DNA of 64,000 bases from Lederbergia citri (GTDB lineage: Bacteria > Bacillota > Bacilli > Bacillales > Bacillaceae_C): positions 1,345,280-1,409,279 of the forward strand of contig NZ_JAGYPG010000002.1 of the NCBI RefSeq assembly GCF_018343625.1, read 5' to 3'. The notes below the pieces were generated by a model. It was not told where the DNA came from. It was given only the letters and a program-made list of their open reading frames with translations, and searched no databases. A program made the translations under genes and the position numbers. This document shows, piece after piece, positions 35,242 through 44,506 of this stretch (its first letter is position 1; every line of letters starts with the position of its first letter).

Positions 35242-35814
35242 CTACTTTTTTACCTCGTAATGTAGCAAAACGTTTCCAGACTTAAAGGCTTTCGTCTCTA
35301 CAAGTGTAAGACCAAACTGTTTAACATGTTTAAACAGTGGCTTACCTTCTCCTGCAACAACTGGAGTAACAATAAACAAAAATTCGTTAATTAATCCTTC
35401 GTCCGCAAGTTGCTGGACGATTGTACCACTGCCCATAATAAGAATATCGGTGCCTGCTTCATCTTTTAGATTCCTTACCACTTCGACAATATTACCATCG
35501 AATAGTTTGGTGTTCTCCCAGGTAGCTTCCTTCAGCTTTTTCGAAAAGACCACTTTCGTCATGTTAGTTAACTCTTCAGCGACAGCCTTCATCTCTTGGG
35601 AGGCATGGGGATCGTCCCTTAAAGGAACCCAGCTATGCTCAAAACCCCTGTATGTAACCCCGCCCAATATGAGAGTGTCCAAGTGCCTGTTGGAATGCAC
35701 GGCTTGGTCAACTTCAGGATCATGAACAAACCAATCCATTCCGAAGGTTGCGTCGTTTAAACTTGCAAAATAACCGTCAATAGAAATTCTGTTTAACATA
35801 ATAATTCTTCTCAT
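35242..35814 (-). CDS. Dihydrofolate reductase-like / RibD C-terminal domain protein
   Basis: 190 aa single-domain reductase fold: MLNRISIDGYFAS near the N-terminus, LILGGVTYRGFEHSW, VFSKKLKEATWENTKLFDG, DILIMGSGTIVQQLADEGLI and TPVVAGEGKPLF match the RibD_C family (YwjB/YyaP-like in Bacillus), a probable NADPH-dependent reductase of unknown substrate. ATG 35814 follows TAAGGAGCG; the open frame to 35913 lacks a site. Confidence 0.88.
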   Translation of the reverse strand: MRRIIMLNRISIDGYFASLNDATFGMDWFVHDPEVDQAVHSNRHLDTLILGGVTYRGFEHSWVPLRDDPHASQEMKAVAEELTNMTKVVFSKKLKEATWENTKLFDGNIVEVVRNLKDEAGTDILIMGSGTIVQQLADEGLINEFLFIVTPVVAGEGKPLFKHVKQFGLTLVETKAFKSGNVLLHYEVKK

Positions 35815-36087
35815 GCTAAATCGCTCCTTAGCCATTGGATAAGTACATATTACTACCGCGTCTGAGTAAATAATTGTATAATCCCGTCGCATTTGAGCTT
35901 GACCTAATAGCATTTTACAATATCAAGTGCGCACCTACCTTGTGACCCTTCCGCAAATTTACCATATGATTTTAAATTCACAATAATTATCCTTTGACTT
36001 TGGAAATTGTTAAGCACCCTTCGTTGTGTTTTACACACTCCATTATAGTCAGAAAAAGTGATTTATAAATTAAGAAACCGTCATTTT

Positions 36088-36924
36088 CTATAAATACGAC
36101 GACCCAGCCTGGTCACTATGAAACTCACTTACTTTCATCATAATATTCTTTGGACTCACCCAGGAGAATGCTTTCATATCCCGAATAAAATGAGATTGGT
36201 CATAAAAATTAAGGATGTATGCGATATCCGACAATCGCTCGTATTGCCCCGTATTCATCAATCGCAGTGCCTCATTTATACGCTTTACCCTAATGTACAC
36301 CTGTGGCTGCATGCCAACGACTCGGGCAAATCGCTTCTGGAATTGCCGCTCCGATATATGAAATGCCGACACTAAGTTCTTCACTGTAACTGATTCTATG
36401 TGTTCACGAATATAATCCAGTATCTGCTCGATTAGTTCGTCTCTCTTATTGGTTTGCTGCAGTTTTGCAATTAGAAATTCACCGAGTATATTAACCCGCT
36501 CGGCAGTTGTATTAGCGTCCAAAAGCTGTATCTCAAGCATTGTTGCACCAAATTGTTCGGGTAATAGAAATCCTTGGTTGAGTGAGGACGCATCCATGCC
36601 AAACAAAGTATAAAGAGCGTGAGACTTGAACACCACTTGTATTGATATGTATGGCTCGCTTTTGAAACACATGATACTCGGTTCCGAACCTTGCCCATGC
36701 ATAAACAATCGGGGCACATTCGAGGCTTTTGCCATTCGGGTGGCAATACTTTCAATAGCAGAAGAGCCGTCAGAGGCAACATTGAATACAATACCGGGAA
36801 AACCGCTAGGACATACCTTAACTTCGAGTGCTTTTGTATCATTTTGTGACGTTATCCGGATGCACTCAATATCACGACTCAAAATGTGTGGTGATGGTAT
36901 AACTTTAAAGTTTATTGTACTCAT
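36088..36924 (-). CDS. AraC-family transcriptional regulator
   Basis: 278 aa. C-terminal AraC double helix-turn-helix (VKNLVSAFHISERQFQKRFA; RLSDIAYILNFYDQSHFIRD; FSWVSPKNIM). The N-terminal region (1-150) resembles the DUF6597-type sensor domain found in AraC regulators of small inducible operons. GGAGGAGACT precedes ATG 36924. It may regulate the RibD-like gene downstream in the same direction, 273 bases away, but no operator is evident. Confidence 0.88.
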   Translation of the reverse strand: MSTINFKVIPSPHILSRDIECIRITSQNDTKALEVKVCPSGFPGIVFNVASDGSSAIESIATRMAKASNVPRLFMHGQGSEPSIMCFKSEPYISIQVVFKSHALYTLFGMDASSLNQGFLLPEQFGATMLEIQLLDANTTAERVNILGEFLIAKLQQTNKRDELIEQILDYIREHIESVTVKNLVSAFHISERQFQKRFARVVGMQPQVYIRVKRINEALRLMNTGQYERLSDIAYILNFYDQSHFIRDMKAFSWVSPKNIMMKVSEFHSDQAGSSYL

Positions 36925-37012
36925 AGTCTCCTCCTTCCGATATGACGGCCCGGAACTTGAAAAAAAAATTAAAAAGCGAAGTTATTTTTAAATGTTCCAT
37001 TCCAGTTATCAA

Positions 37013-37507
37013 CTATTCATTAAAAATGGGAGGACGACTATGACGAATCAACTTCCCACCATCATAAAATCTGCCATATTCTTTTACTAAATCATAGGCT
37101 TCGTCGCTTGTTGGGATAGAACCATTATATTTGTATGATAAAAAGTAAGCATGGGTTTTTCCCCCATAAAAAACCCAACTAAAGAATCTCATTGCAAATT
37201 TATGAGCACCATTATCTCTAAATTGCTTCATTGATTTAGGCTCCCACACAGTCATAGTAAGTCCGTATCCTTCCTTTACATTACCTTTCATTTCGGCATA
37301 AAGTAATCTAGGAGATTTCTTCATTTGTTTCATTACAAATTGACTTACAATTCCATTCACGATCGTTTTCCAAACAGGAAATTTATCACCTAATGTTATC
37401 GAAATCAGTGCATTTTTAGGTACCTCAATATCTCTATTACCATATGTAATAAGCCCTTCGTATTTACTATCTGGATTTCTATGTGTAACAAATTCCTTTT
37501 CTTGCAT
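37013..37507 (-). CDS. 164-aa hypothetical protein, copy 1 of duplicated pair
   Basis: Soluble alpha/beta protein of unknown function. Readable segments include YGLTMTVWEPKSMKQFRDNG, AHKFAMRFFSWVFYGGKTHA and YDLVKEYGRFYDGGKLIRHS; the first resembles the ferredoxin-like dimeric alpha/beta-barrel style of monooxygenase/DUF3291 proteins, without catalytic residues I can assign. About 90% identical to the protein at 51786-52301, which has seven extra C-terminal residues because the duplication boundary falls exactly at this stop codon. Second gene of a two-gene unit. Confidence 0.75.
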   Translation of the reverse strand: MQEKEFVTHRNPDSKYEGLITYGNRDIEVPKNALISITLGDKFPVWKTIVNGIVSQFVMKQMKKSPRLLYAEMKGNVKEGYGLTMTVWEPKSMKQFRDNGAHKFAMRFFSWVFYGGKTHAYFLSYKYNGSIPTSDEAYDLVKEYGRFYDGGKLIRHSRPPIFNE

Positions 37508-38133
37508 ATACCTTCCCCCTCAAACAGATTATCTTGCCCCGTATATTGAGTGTTTTTTTATGGTTATTACTAATCTAAGTAACAAAGCCTTACTTTAAAG
37601 CACTTCTATTTTTCAATTATTAAACACTACATATCTCGTTAATAGGATGAATATCAATGCGATAAAAACTGTCACTGCTCCACCCAAAAGCGACTCTCCT
37701 AGATTGAAGATACCGTAGGCACCAAAAAGAATACTACCGACAATGACTAGAGCCTTCCCGTTTTGATTGCCGCGAAAAAGCTGGATGGCTCCAAACAATA
37801 CAAATAGATCTCCTACTGCATTGATAATGTATAAAAGAACCCCATGGCCGCCAGTTAAAATTTGAGATGCTGTGCTTGCGCTAAGTCCAAGGATAGCAAT
37901 TACGATAAATACAATACTGACTACTTTAGCAGGAATCGAAATCAACCTCTTTTTGACCATTTGCATTTCATCCTCATCTTATATAGACATAATAATTCGG
38001 CAGAATCTCACAAAAGATTGCTTTTTCCACTCTTTCCCCCTGTTCCCTTGCGAATAAATCTTATATTCTCCCAAAAGGCAGAAAACACCTTTTTATTTCT
38101 GGTGTAAAACAACTTTATTTCGTTACTCTATTG
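37016..38133. repeat. Duplicated segment, copy 1
   Basis: Bases 37016-38133 correspond to 51810-52968: same two genes, same orientation and about 165 bases of shared upstream DNA. Copy 2 has about 52 additional bases near 52812-52863. Similarity ends abruptly at both edges. Confidence 0.9.
37613..37966 (-). CDS. 117-aa four-TM membrane protein, copy 1 of duplicated pair
   Basis: Basic N-terminus (MQMVKKRLISIPAK) then four hydrophobic helices covering nearly the whole protein. Nearly identical to the protein at 52377-52748, differing mainly in the last residues. GAGGATGAA precedes ATG 37966. It lies 105 bases ahead of the 164-aa gene and is probably cotranscribed with it. Family unknown. Confidence 0.75.
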   Translation of the reverse strand: MQMVKKRLISIPAKVVSIVFIVIAILGLSASTASQILTGGHGVLLYIINAVGDLFVLFGAIQLFRGNQNGKALVIVGSILFGAYGIFNLGESLLGGAVTVFIALIFILLTRYVVFNN

Positions 38134-38348
38134 GATGGGTGCTGCAGCCTTGATAGTGATTGTTATTAAGTCTGTAGGGATTTAAAGCGTAGATAAAAAA
38201 ACTCGAGTAAGGGGCTAATTAGTAGTAAAATTAGCTGCCACTTACTCGATAATGTTGTTATATGCCGAACAGGGTGTCTTTCGCTCTCTACCTTTAAAAA
38301 GCAGTAGAGCTTGTTACTTCTCATTGTACACAGACGAGTTTTACTTTT
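38134..38348. other. Non-coding stretch containing dispersed hairpin element copy B
   Basis: Together with the upstream part of the duplicated segment (37967-38133) this makes a 382-base gap without a gene. Its one recognisable content is hairpin element copy B at 38201-38284. Confidence 0.5.
38201..38284 (+). repeat. Dispersed hairpin element, copy B
   Basis: Hairpin ..CTCGAGTAAGGGGCTAATTA / TAAAATTAGCTGCCACTTACTCGA.., then TAATGTTGTTATATGCCGAACAGGGTGTC. Matches copies A and C. Confidence 0.8.
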
Positions 38349-39716
38349 CTATTTGACGTTAATTTCTCCTACTTTGTACCTCAGATCATCTCTCTTACCT
38401 TTCATTTCCAAGTAAATCGCCGGCTCCTCCTTATCAGGATCCAATATAGCAACATTTACCTCATAAACACCTTTTTTCAAATTTCGTGGAATGGAGATCA
38501 CTTCTTTTATTGAATGTTCGCCTGGCAGCCATTCCCGAATATCTGCCGCCCCTTTCTCTTTATGGACAATCTTCCCATCTTGATTCGCAAGTGAAATTTC
38601 CAGAGGCCAATCAAAATAGAAAGGCGCGACTCCACTATTTTCCCACTTCATCTCCAATGAGAATTTAGACCCTGCCTTAGCGGCCTTTTGATATCTTGCC
38701 TCAGTTAATCTGAAGTGGTAACCCATTTTACTTAAAAAACGATTTATTGCGTTTTGATGTTCTCCAGAAGGACTGTAATTCGCCGGGGAACTTGGACCTA
38801 ACCAGCTGACATGAGTTAGTTCTAGCTGCTCCATGACAGAAGAAATGGCAGTAGAGGAAAAATAATCCCCCCAATTGCGCGTTGGCGCAAACTCTCCCCC
38901 AATTGGCGCTGTCCTCCAGGCATCCGGCATAGGAGGATGATTTTCACCTGTTAACCAAAATTTATAGCCATTTTTAACCCAGCTATGAAACTCTTGAACA
39001 GTATGGTCCAATCTTCCAAACATATCATTGTAAAATCCCATCTTGTTATCCATTGCGATCTGATGGGGGCGCCTCATTAATAATATTTTATTTGTAAAGT
39101 TTTCAATATAGTGTTTTACATAGATTTCGACAACAGGCAGCTTCGGAAAAGGAATCTGAATCCCGTCTTGCTGTAAAGTATGCCATTCACCCCAATGACC
39201 TAGGCTCCCTAATTCTACGAACGATATATAGGGGTCCTCATTATATCTTTTAGCGAGTGCCTCTATTAATTTTTTGTGATAATCAATCAGCTTTGGGTTA
39301 TCGTAATTTGGACTAAATCCGCTCCCCCACTCATGCTCATACCAGGTACCATCCTGATCAATCTCATTATAAAGCCATTCAGGTATATCTTTGTGACCTA
39401 CTTTTCCTGGATAATCCAATACTATTCGAAAAATCAACCTCTTATTATTTTTCTTCCAATAATCAAACTGATATTTTTCTTCTATTTTTTCAAAATCATA
39501 AAATCCCTTCTCTGGCTCAAGGTCCTTCCAGCTAAAGTTGGCATAAACGAGTGAATGAGGCTGAACGTAAGGCCCTCCTTCTGCAGGAGGAGCAAACCCC
39601 ATAAAAGGATTAATAACTACTTCATCGTCCTTTTCAATCTTGAACGTCTCCTTATTGCTAAAAACCGAAAGCAAAAGTATTGAAATGATCAGTGCCATAA
39701 CCATGTGCTTTTTCAC
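38349..39716 (-). CDS. DUF4832 protein, putative TIM-barrel glycosidase-like partner of the pel operon
   Basis: 455 aa with an N-terminal signal sequence (MVMALIISILLLSVFS). The first 300 residues read like a beta/alpha-barrel: NPFMGFAPPAEGG, YANFSWKDLEPEKGFYDFEK, FVELGSLGHWGEWHT; a C-terminal beta-sandwich (DUF4832) includes ARYQKAAKAGSKFSLEMKWE. DUF4832 proteins resemble glycoside hydrolases but are mostly uncharacterised. It lies 73 bases after pelG in the same direction. It may fill the place of the PelA hydrolase domain missing from the deacetylase here; that is inference. Confidence 0.8.
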   Translation of the reverse strand: MKKHMVMALIISILLLSVFSNKETFKIEKDDEVVINPFMGFAPPAEGGPYVQPHSLVYANFSWKDLEPEKGFYDFEKIEEKYQFDYWKKNNKRLIFRIVLDYPGKVGHKDIPEWLYNEIDQDGTWYEHEWGSGFSPNYDNPKLIDYHKKLIEALAKRYNEDPYISFVELGSLGHWGEWHTLQQDGIQIPFPKLPVVEIYVKHYIENFTNKILLMRRPHQIAMDNKMGFYNDMFGRLDHTVQEFHSWVKNGYKFWLTGENHPPMPDAWRTAPIGGEFAPTRNWGDYFSSTAISSVMEQLELTHVSWLGPSSPANYSPSGEHQNAINRFLSKMGYHFRLTEARYQKAAKAGSKFSLEMKWENSGVAPFYFDWPLEISLANQDGKIVHKEKGAADIREWLPGEHSIKEVISIPRNLKKGVYEVNVAILDPDKEEPAIYLEMKGKRDDLRYKVGEINVK

Positions 39717-39789
39717 TCCATGTTCCCCTTCGTTATCCTATTTGAAAGACCTTAAAGAAGGTTGGCCAGAACACTTTTCGAGGAAGTTG

Positions 39790-41235
39790 TTAGTTTCCCC
39801 TTTCTCCTCCATTCAACCGATTCATCCTATGAGCAAATCTGTCCATAAAGCTTGTTTTGTCTACTGGAAACAGCGGCTGGGAACAAAATGTATAATACTC
39901 ATGATTTTTCACGTAATGAAAAAGTCTCAAAAAGGCTGTAATCAAACCTATCATTCCAGATATGAAGCTGGCCAACCCATAGTTGCCTCCAAATAAAACG
40001 ATAACTGTCATGCTTAACAAACTGACAGACATAAACGTAGAGATTACAATAACTGCTCCCTTGCGATCATCAAAATAGAGAAGGATTTGCATGAGGACAA
40101 ACATGATAATAAAAAAGTAATTTCCGATGACTAAGACATTAAAAATAGCTCTTTGCTCTATTGTCAGAGGTATGATAGTAGTACCAAGAGCAATCGCAAG
40201 GATTGTAAAAATTAACTGAAACTCCATGATATAAACTAATTCACGCGTTAATACATGGAACATTTTCTTTCTAGCTTCACTTATTTCACCGAGTGAATAT
40301 TCTCCTGATACTTTTTCGTAGTATTTTTTATACGCTTCAAAAAACGATGTTTCCATAGATACGACAAACATGACCATCGCAGGGATGATGGATAAATAAG
40401 CGTAAAAAATAGGTACATCATAGAGTGGGGCCATCACAAAAGTATCGCCGACTTTTTCTTGTATATCACTGCTCCAAACGATAAATATATGTCCAAATAA
40501 GCTTATGACATAAAATAATCCGATAAAGAATAACGATGGGTATTTTTGTATATATGATAAAAAGTCAAAGTAATTCTTATTAGCTTTTGGAAAGCGTTCC
40601 TTTACACTTCTAATTAAAAGAACAATGGCGATTATAAAGCCTGCAGCCATACAAACTAAAAAATACTCAGCCTTTAATGTATTAAAAATCTTAAGACATA
40701 ACCCCATGGCAGAAATAGAAGTAATGGCTCCGAAACCATATGCTTTAACGATATGCATATATTTTTTTACTGCAGATATATAGATGGCCAGTATATTCGT
40801 AATCAACAATTCAATAAAAAGCAGATATGCAACTATTTTAAATGTCGTCCCTAATGGAGAAAAACTATAAAAAGCGGTCGATATCGACCCGCCAATTACT
40901 AAAATAATCGCTATCGAACCATAGAGTGAGGACATAACATTTTCTTCTTTATTCATATAAATTTGATCGGAAACATATCTAGTAACAACCATTAGTAATC
41001 CTCCGGTTATTACTTGCGAAAAAACAAAACTGTACATCGTAGTCGATAATAAGAGTTCCCGCTCAAAAAGCTCAGCACCGGACAGAGATAGAAGTTTTTG
41101 GCCTATTAGTAACTGGACAATACATAATATCATCGGACCCGAAATAATCACTGAAGAATAGACAAAGGCTCTGAGACCACCGTAAAACTTTTCTTTACCG
41201 ACTAACTTTTTTAGTTGAAATCCTATTCCCGCCAT
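39790..41235 (-). CDS. pelG: PelG-like polysaccharide export/flippase membrane protein
   Basis: 481 aa with about 12 TM helices of the MATE/polysaccharide-transporter type. The N-terminal MAGIGFQLKKLVGKEKFYGG is characteristic of PelG, the inner-membrane component that pairs with PelF, PelD and PelE to move Pel polymer across the membrane. I start at ATG 41235 because AAAGAGGTTATTCCG precedes it and it gives that N-terminus; the frame is open to 41256. It overlaps the pelF end by 41 bases. Confidence 0.9.
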   Translation of the reverse strand: MAGIGFQLKKLVGKEKFYGGLRAFVYSSVIISGPMILCIVQLLIGQKLLSLSGAELFERELLLSTTMYSFVFSQVITGGLLMVVTRYVSDQIYMNKEENVMSSLYGSIAIILVIGGSISTAFYSFSPLGTTFKIVAYLLFIELLITNILAIYISAVKKYMHIVKAYGFGAITSISAMGLCLKIFNTLKAEYFLVCMAAGFIIAIVLLIRSVKERFPKANKNYFDFLSYIQKYPSLFFIGLFYVISLFGHIFIVWSSDIQEKVGDTFVMAPLYDVPIFYAYLSIIPAMVMFVVSMETSFFEAYKKYYEKVSGEYSLGEISEARKKMFHVLTRELVYIMEFQLIFTILAIALGTTIIPLTIEQRAIFNVLVIGNYFFIIMFVLMQILLYFDDRKGAVIVISTFMSVSLLSMTVIVLFGGNYGLASFISGMIGLITAFLRLFHYVKNHEYYTFCSQPLFPVDKTSFMDRFAHRMNRLNGGERGN

Positions 41236-42661
41236 CGGAATAACCTCTTTTTCCATAAATTTTTCTATACTGCTGAATAAAGGTCTCCAAGGAATAGCTA
41301 GCTTTCACACGGTTACGGCCGTTCTCCGCCATTTTTATACGAATGTTTGGTTTTTGGGCCAAATTTATAATGGCCCGTGCCATTTTCACATAATCCATAA
41401 CCGGAACAATATATCCAGCAGATCCAAAGCGATCATCCAATCCATACAATAATTCTTTACAGCTTCCTACATCTGTGGAAACAAAAGGTTTTCCACTAGC
41501 CATCCCTTCAAGTAGTACGAGAGGCTGCCCTTCGCTAATGCTGGAAAGAACCAATATATCCATTTTGCCAATGTATTGTTTAACATTAACCGTACCTGCA
41601 AAATAAATATCCTGAAGGTCCAAAAAATTTACTAATTGCAAACATTCCTCGTAATAGTCTGGATCCTCATCTTTTGGACCAAGAATATAGAATCTTGAAT
41701 TTGGAATTGCCCTCTTTACAATGGCGAAGCTTTGGATCATTGTTTTAATATCCTTTATTGGAACCACCCTTACGACTGCTCCAATGTCAACAAATTCTTC
41801 ATCCTCTTTTCCTTTTTGAGGCAGAAATGAATAGCTTTCGAGTTTAACTCCATTAGGAATAATTCTTATTTTTTCTTCCGGACAGCCAATTTCAATCTGA
41901 ATTTCTTTGTTTTTATTAAACAATGTAATAACTTGATCAGCTGATGCATATGCCCCTTTAGATAAACTATGAAAATGCTTGATCCACAGGCCTTTCATCA
42001 TCCCTTTTATTCCGTCCGACTTAATGATTTCTTCCTCACGTTCCCTCGTATAAATTCCGTGCTCAGTCACTATAAATGGGCGGTCATAATAATATTTGCT
42101 ATATGCACCGACGATGCCTGCATATCCTGTTGATATACTGTGGTACATATCGGCTTCTGGAGGTGGACTTGCGAGGACAGACAGTAAAGGCAAAAGCATC
42201 GATCTTACTGACCAATATAACTGCGTAAAAGGAAGTTCAGGAAAATGCTCGAAGCACACCTCTTTTACAATATCGTACAAGTCCTTGCTTGTTATAAACT
42301 CAGTAACTGTATCAGTATTTATGGATCTGTATCTTCCTTTAAAAAGTGAAAAAAATTCCTCCCAGTTTCCATCTCCATTAACGAGCAATGATTTTATTGC
42401 TTGTTTTTGCCCTTGCTTTAACATATATCTCTTTCCTGATTTTACGGATACATTCAAACTTGAATTTAAGAAAATTTCTCTTACCTCTATCAGATTGTTC
42501 GGAAGGTCGTATTTAAATTTTCCTTTGTCTTTTTCATCTGCACCTATCGCGTAGATGATAAACTCATGCTCCGGCATCGATGTAATCAATGTTTGTACCC
42601 AGCTTGACACTCCGCCGACTACATAGGGATAGGAACCTTCTGCAATAAGACAAATTTTCAT
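41195..42661 (-). CDS. pelF: PelF-like glycosyltransferase
   Basis: 488 aa GT4-type enzyme. MKICLIAEGSYPYVVGGVSS and WVQTLI at the N-terminus, VRVVPIKDIKTMIQSFAIVK, VLSSISEGQPLVLLEGMASG (EX7E donor motif) and GSCKELLYG are PelF hallmarks. Cytoplasmic polymerase that uses UDP-GalNAc/GlcNAc to build Pel. The start overlaps the deacetylase stop by four bases (ATGA). The fused epimerase encoded at 45363-47273 would supply its UDP-GalNAc. Confidence 0.93.
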   Translation of the reverse strand: MKICLIAEGSYPYVVGGVSSWVQTLITSMPEHEFIIYAIGADEKDKGKFKYDLPNNLIEVREIFLNSSLNVSVKSGKRYMLKQGQKQAIKSLLVNGDGNWEEFFSLFKGRYRSINTDTVTEFITSKDLYDIVKEVCFEHFPELPFTQLYWSVRSMLLPLLSVLASPPPEADMYHSISTGYAGIVGAYSKYYYDRPFIVTEHGIYTREREEEIIKSDGIKGMMKGLWIKHFHSLSKGAYASADQVITLFNKNKEIQIEIGCPEEKIRIIPNGVKLESYSFLPQKGKEDEEFVDIGAVVRVVPIKDIKTMIQSFAIVKRAIPNSRFYILGPKDEDPDYYEECLQLVNFLDLQDIYFAGTVNVKQYIGKMDILVLSSISEGQPLVLLEGMASGKPFVSTDVGSCKELLYGLDDRFGSAGYIVPVMDYVKMARAIINLAQKPNIRIKMAENGRNRVKASYSLETFIQQYRKIYGKRGYSDGGNRISTKKVSR

Positions 42662-44496
42662 GATTCATCCCCCAGTTCTATAGTGAACTCAGGTGATACA
42701 GCGTGCACCAAATAGTGATTACTATCTATTTTTTCCACTTCACAGCCCAAAGAATCTACAATCTTCTTATCGCTGCGAAGGATAAAATCCAATTCACCTC
42801 GGAAATGACCGATATAACCTTGTATGATCTTTTCATCTTGTAAAAAAAACACTTTCGCATCTTGAAAACTTCTTAATGACTCCGTACTTTCAGAAGCCGT
42901 CTGGCTTTTCATCCACGGATATTTTTCTTTTACATCCTTAAGCATTTTACGAAAACTCGACGACATTTCATGCCATGTCTTATTCCCGCTTCGTTCTTCA
43001 TCAAGTATATCGTCAGGGTGAATGAAATGTGAGAAGACGCCATATAACGTAGCTCCATTTGCAACGATCCATTGAACTTCTTGTGCATAGTGATAATCTG
43101 AGGTCAACCGAGGAATTTCATTATACTCCTCCGAGTATTCAAACTCTTGGATATAAGAGATTCCTTCATCATCAGGTAAATGTAGAGAAGCAATATTGGA
43201 GATTGATGGAATTGCTTTCTTAATAGCCTTTTTCCCATCCTCACTCAGGACATTCGATGGAGGAATATACGTTTTCAATGTGTAACCCTGAAAAATCCCT
43301 TGCACGAACTGATTTAATTCCTGCAAAGAAGCAACCATATCCTTTTCGTCTTTCCATGCTGTATATCCCAGACTTACTACTTGACCCTGATCCAGAGTCA
43401 ATGATTGGTGGTTGTATCCATGTGCAGCCAACTCTCCACCCATCTTAAGCAAATCCCGGCCAAAAATTTTCAAATTATGCTCAGCTAATCGTTCATTAAA
43501 TGGACCATCTACATCATCGTTGTAGGTCTCGATAATTCCAGCTGTATATTTCACGTCATATTCCTGAGCCATTTTTAGCATATCTGGCCACCACACTTTG
43601 TGGAAAAAGCTCATTGTATTCGTTTTATAATCCCTAAAAATGAGATCGTGGGTACCATCTGGAAATGGTGCAGGAAAATCATCAATATAAACAACCTTGG
43701 AATTTAATATTGGATAAATAAAATTATTATTTAAATAGCTTAGCGAGCCTGCGATGAAGCCTCTATTCATTTCGCTTTCGAGCATCGTTCCATTAAATAC
43801 CATAAATGTTCCCTTCCCGTAAGGGGTACTCCATAAAAATGGAATCATATTGTCGGTACTCGCTAAAACCGTACTATTTTCCTTGAGACTAATATCCAAC
43901 ACAGAATTCCAAATTAAATTTTCATCTGTGATTTGTAACCCCCTTGAATTGATCAGGAAATCTGATTCAATCTTGACGCTGAATGTATCTTTGTACGGCG
44001 GGTCAGACTCATTTATTCCAATCATCTCATGAATGCTTTCATACGTTTCCACAATATCGGGTCTTATCGCAAAAAACATTTTCCCTCCGTGGGAAACGTA
44101 ATCTGTTAAAATTGTAAAATCTTTGACTAGATCCAGGTTAGGAAACAGGATAATAATATTTTTATATTCTTTTATATCATTCGGTATTTTTTTTACTGGT
44201 ACAGAAGCAAACATTTTTTTCATATACAATAAAGTCTTCTCGACATTATTTTTTAGCGAGACACTTAACTCGGTATCAGGGTCATAAACAAGCAAAAATT
44301 GATCCTGTTCAATGTCTTGTATTTCTGCGGGAGGAGGAGACGATTCTTGAGATGCTTTATTAGCCATTGCCAAACTGTGCTGATGCATCTTGAACAAGTG
44401 AAAAGATTCTAATTGTGTAATCAGGATGACTCCTCCAAACAAAATCACGAACGCGACCATGATCATCATTTTGATCAAACTAACATTGTTGCTCAC
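42658..44496 (-). CDS. PelA-type polysaccharide deacetylase (DUF2194), single-pass membrane
   Basis: 612 aa. TM helix near 9-27 (IMVAFVILFGGVILIT), an extracytoplasmic Rossmann-like region (DQFLLVYDPDTELSVSLKNN...), then a CE4-like deacetylase: VVYIDDFPAP (catalytic Asp) and ELAAHGYNHQSL (metal His pair). A C-terminal beta domain follows. This is the membrane-anchored deacetylase half of PelA, without its hydrolase domain, as described for Gram-positive pel clusters. Partial deacetylation makes the polymer cationic. Ten bases after the pelE-like stop. Confidence 0.88.
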   Translation of the reverse strand: MSNNVSLIKMMIMVAFVILFGGVILITQLESFHLFKMHQHSLAMANKASQESSPPPAEIQDIEQDQFLLVYDPDTELSVSLKNNVEKTLLYMKKMFASVPVKKIPNDIKEYKNIIILFPNLDLVKDFTILTDYVSHGGKMFFAIRPDIVETYESIHEMIGINESDPPYKDTFSVKIESDFLINSRGLQITDENLIWNSVLDISLKENSTVLASTDNMIPFLWSTPYGKGTFMVFNGTMLESEMNRGFIAGSLSYLNNNFIYPILNSKVVYIDDFPAPFPDGTHDLIFRDYKTNTMSFFHKVWWPDMLKMAQEYDVKYTAGIIETYNDDVDGPFNERLAEHNLKIFGRDLLKMGGELAAHGYNHQSLTLDQGQVVSLGYTAWKDEKDMVASLQELNQFVQGIFQGYTLKTYIPPSNVLSEDGKKAIKKAIPSISNIASLHLPDDEGISYIQEFEYSEEYNEIPRLTSDYHYAQEVQWIVANGATLYGVFSHFIHPDDILDEERSGNKTWHEMSSSFRKMLKDVKEKYPWMKSQTASESTESLRSFQDAKVFFLQDEKIIQGYIGHFRGELDFILRSDKKIVDSLGCEVEKIDSNHYLVHAVSPEFTIELGDES

Positions 44497-44506
44497 TATT
44501 ACCCTC

